Assembly: GCA_002389385.1 (NCBI GenBank)
Contig: DGOK01000040.1
Location: forward strand, 1-6,310
Direction: 5' to 3'
From: Rhodospirillaceae bacterium UBA4468
GTDB lineage: Bacteria > Pseudomonadota > Alphaproteobacteria > Rhodospirillales > Casp-alpha2
DNA: 6,310 bases
The position numbers and the translations under genes were made by a program. The notes below the pieces were generated by a model. The model did no database searches, was not told the origin of the DNA, and worked only from the letters and a program-made list of their open reading frames with translations. Positions 5,851 to 6,310 of the stretch are shown here, in pieces; the stretch's first letter is position 1, and every line of letters begins with the position of its first letter.

Positions 5851-6310
5851 GATGTTTCCTCGGCCAATGCGCCGTCATTAATGACAAACTGTCGATGAGC
5901 AAGGCGCTTTGCCTGTGCTGCATCGTGAGACACCATGATGATACTGATACCCGCATCCAATTTTTCGCGTAAAACCCCTTCAACTTTTGCCGTCGCTTCT
6001 GGGTCTAGGGCGGAGGTTGGCTCGTCTTATAAAAGAACGCGGGGGTTTTGAACGATCGCTCGCAACAAGCCTAGTCGTTGGCGCTCACCCGTCGACAAAC
6101 GGTCTGTAGGCCATGACATAGCGCTGTCAGGAAAACCAAACCGGATCAAATAACCGGCTGCGATATCTGGCTCATCAAAGTGTGCCGCAACACTATCAGC
6201 CCACCACCCGCTTTCTGCAGGCACGTATATCACCAACCAGCGCCATTCATACGCCTCCATCGAATCACGAGATATATCGTCCAGAGATACGCGACCTTCA
6301 CTTGGATCCA
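5847..6310 (-). pseudogene. fetA: FetA-like (YbbL) ABC transporter ATPase, 5' end off window, nonsense codon at Walker B
   Basis: This is the partial ATP-binding subunit paired with the FetB-like permease. The 94 codons before the stop contain the Q-loop region VIYVPAESGWWAD, the ABC signature DRLSTGERQRLGLLRAI and the start of Walker B (NPRVLL). A TAA at 6029-6027 then interrupts the frame, and the same frame continues without any shift as DEPTSALDPEAT (Walker B acidic pair and D-loop), IIMVSHD (H-loop histidine) and 59 codons in all to a TGA at 5849-5847. The stop therefore replaces the residue just before the catalytic Asp-Glu, normally a leucine or similar, as from a single TTA-to-TAA change. 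Any product would lack the catalytic glutamate and the H-loop. The Walker A part lies beyond the right edge. A true nonsense mutation is most likely, but a sequence error is not excluded. Confidence 0.87.
5857..5861 (-). promoter_or_regulatory. Ribosome binding site of the permease gene (GAGGA)
   Basis: GAGGA lies 6 bases before the permease ATG, inside the end of the ATPase frame. It would allow independent initiation on the permease even though upstream translation stops early at 6029-6027. That matters for whether the permease is still made. Confidence 0.6.

Noticed and set aside
5477..5983. Minus-strand reading frame of 168 codons spanning the ATPase-permease junction
   Set aside because: It lies in a different frame from both genes, which have conserved motifs in their own frames; the translation is Cys-, Trp- and Arg-rich with no recognisable domain.
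6027..6029. Programmed readthrough or stop-codon reassignment at the ATPase TAA
   Set aside because: The other genes here end normally at TAA, TAG and TGA, no stimulating structure is evident, and a nonsense mutation or sequence error is simpler.

Overview
The window looks like chromosomal DNA from a Gram-negative proteobacterium, most likely an alphaproteobacterium. The G+C content is about half by eye. The protein flavours fit (an aminotransferase with the RLHRYN and SHMRGH motifs, an ArnT-like GT39 enzyme, a FetAB-type exporter), but no rRNA or other marker is present, so the taxonomic call is an inference. Genes are tightly packed. No tRNA, rRNA, CRISPR array, insertion sequence or phage gene was seen.

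Layout from left to right. (1) Positions 77-1276 (+) hold an intact DegT/DnrJ/EryC1/StrS-type PLP aminotransferase. (2) Positions 1273-1691 (-) hold the wreck of a metallo-beta-lactamase-fold hydrolase. Its N-terminal ~26 residues and C-terminal ~113 residues are both recognisable, but the middle, including the HxHxDH metal site, is gone and the two pieces are out of frame. (3) Positions 1686-1831 are a short non-coding gap. (4) Positions 4949 down to 1832 (-) are a three-gene operon with ATGA overlaps at both junctions: a GT2 polyprenyl-phosphate glycosyltransferase, a TVP38/TMEM64 (VTT/DedA superfamily) membrane protein, and a GT39/ArnT-like integral membrane glycosyltransferase. (5) Positions 4950-5049 hold the operon's leader and a clear Rho-independent terminator for the next operon. 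(6) Positions 6310 down to 5050 (-) are a FetA-FetB-type ABC exporter pair. The permease is intact. The ATPase runs off the right edge and carries an in-frame TAA exactly at its Walker B motif.

How the genes fit together. The central operon makes biochemical sense as one pathway. The GT2 enzyme would load a sugar onto a polyprenyl phosphate on the cytoplasmic face. The VTT protein might help move a lipid across the membrane. The GT39 enzyme would transfer the sugar to an acceptor, such as lipid A, a glycan or a protein, on the periplasmic face. The role of the VTT protein is an inference. Two of the other genes are broken, which suggests local gene decay or, for the single-base nonsense in the ATPase, possibly a sequence error.

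No wholly new system is evident. The points most worth a second look are the GT2-VTT-GT39 triad, the Walker B nonsense codon in the exporter ATPase, and the internally deleted hydrolase.
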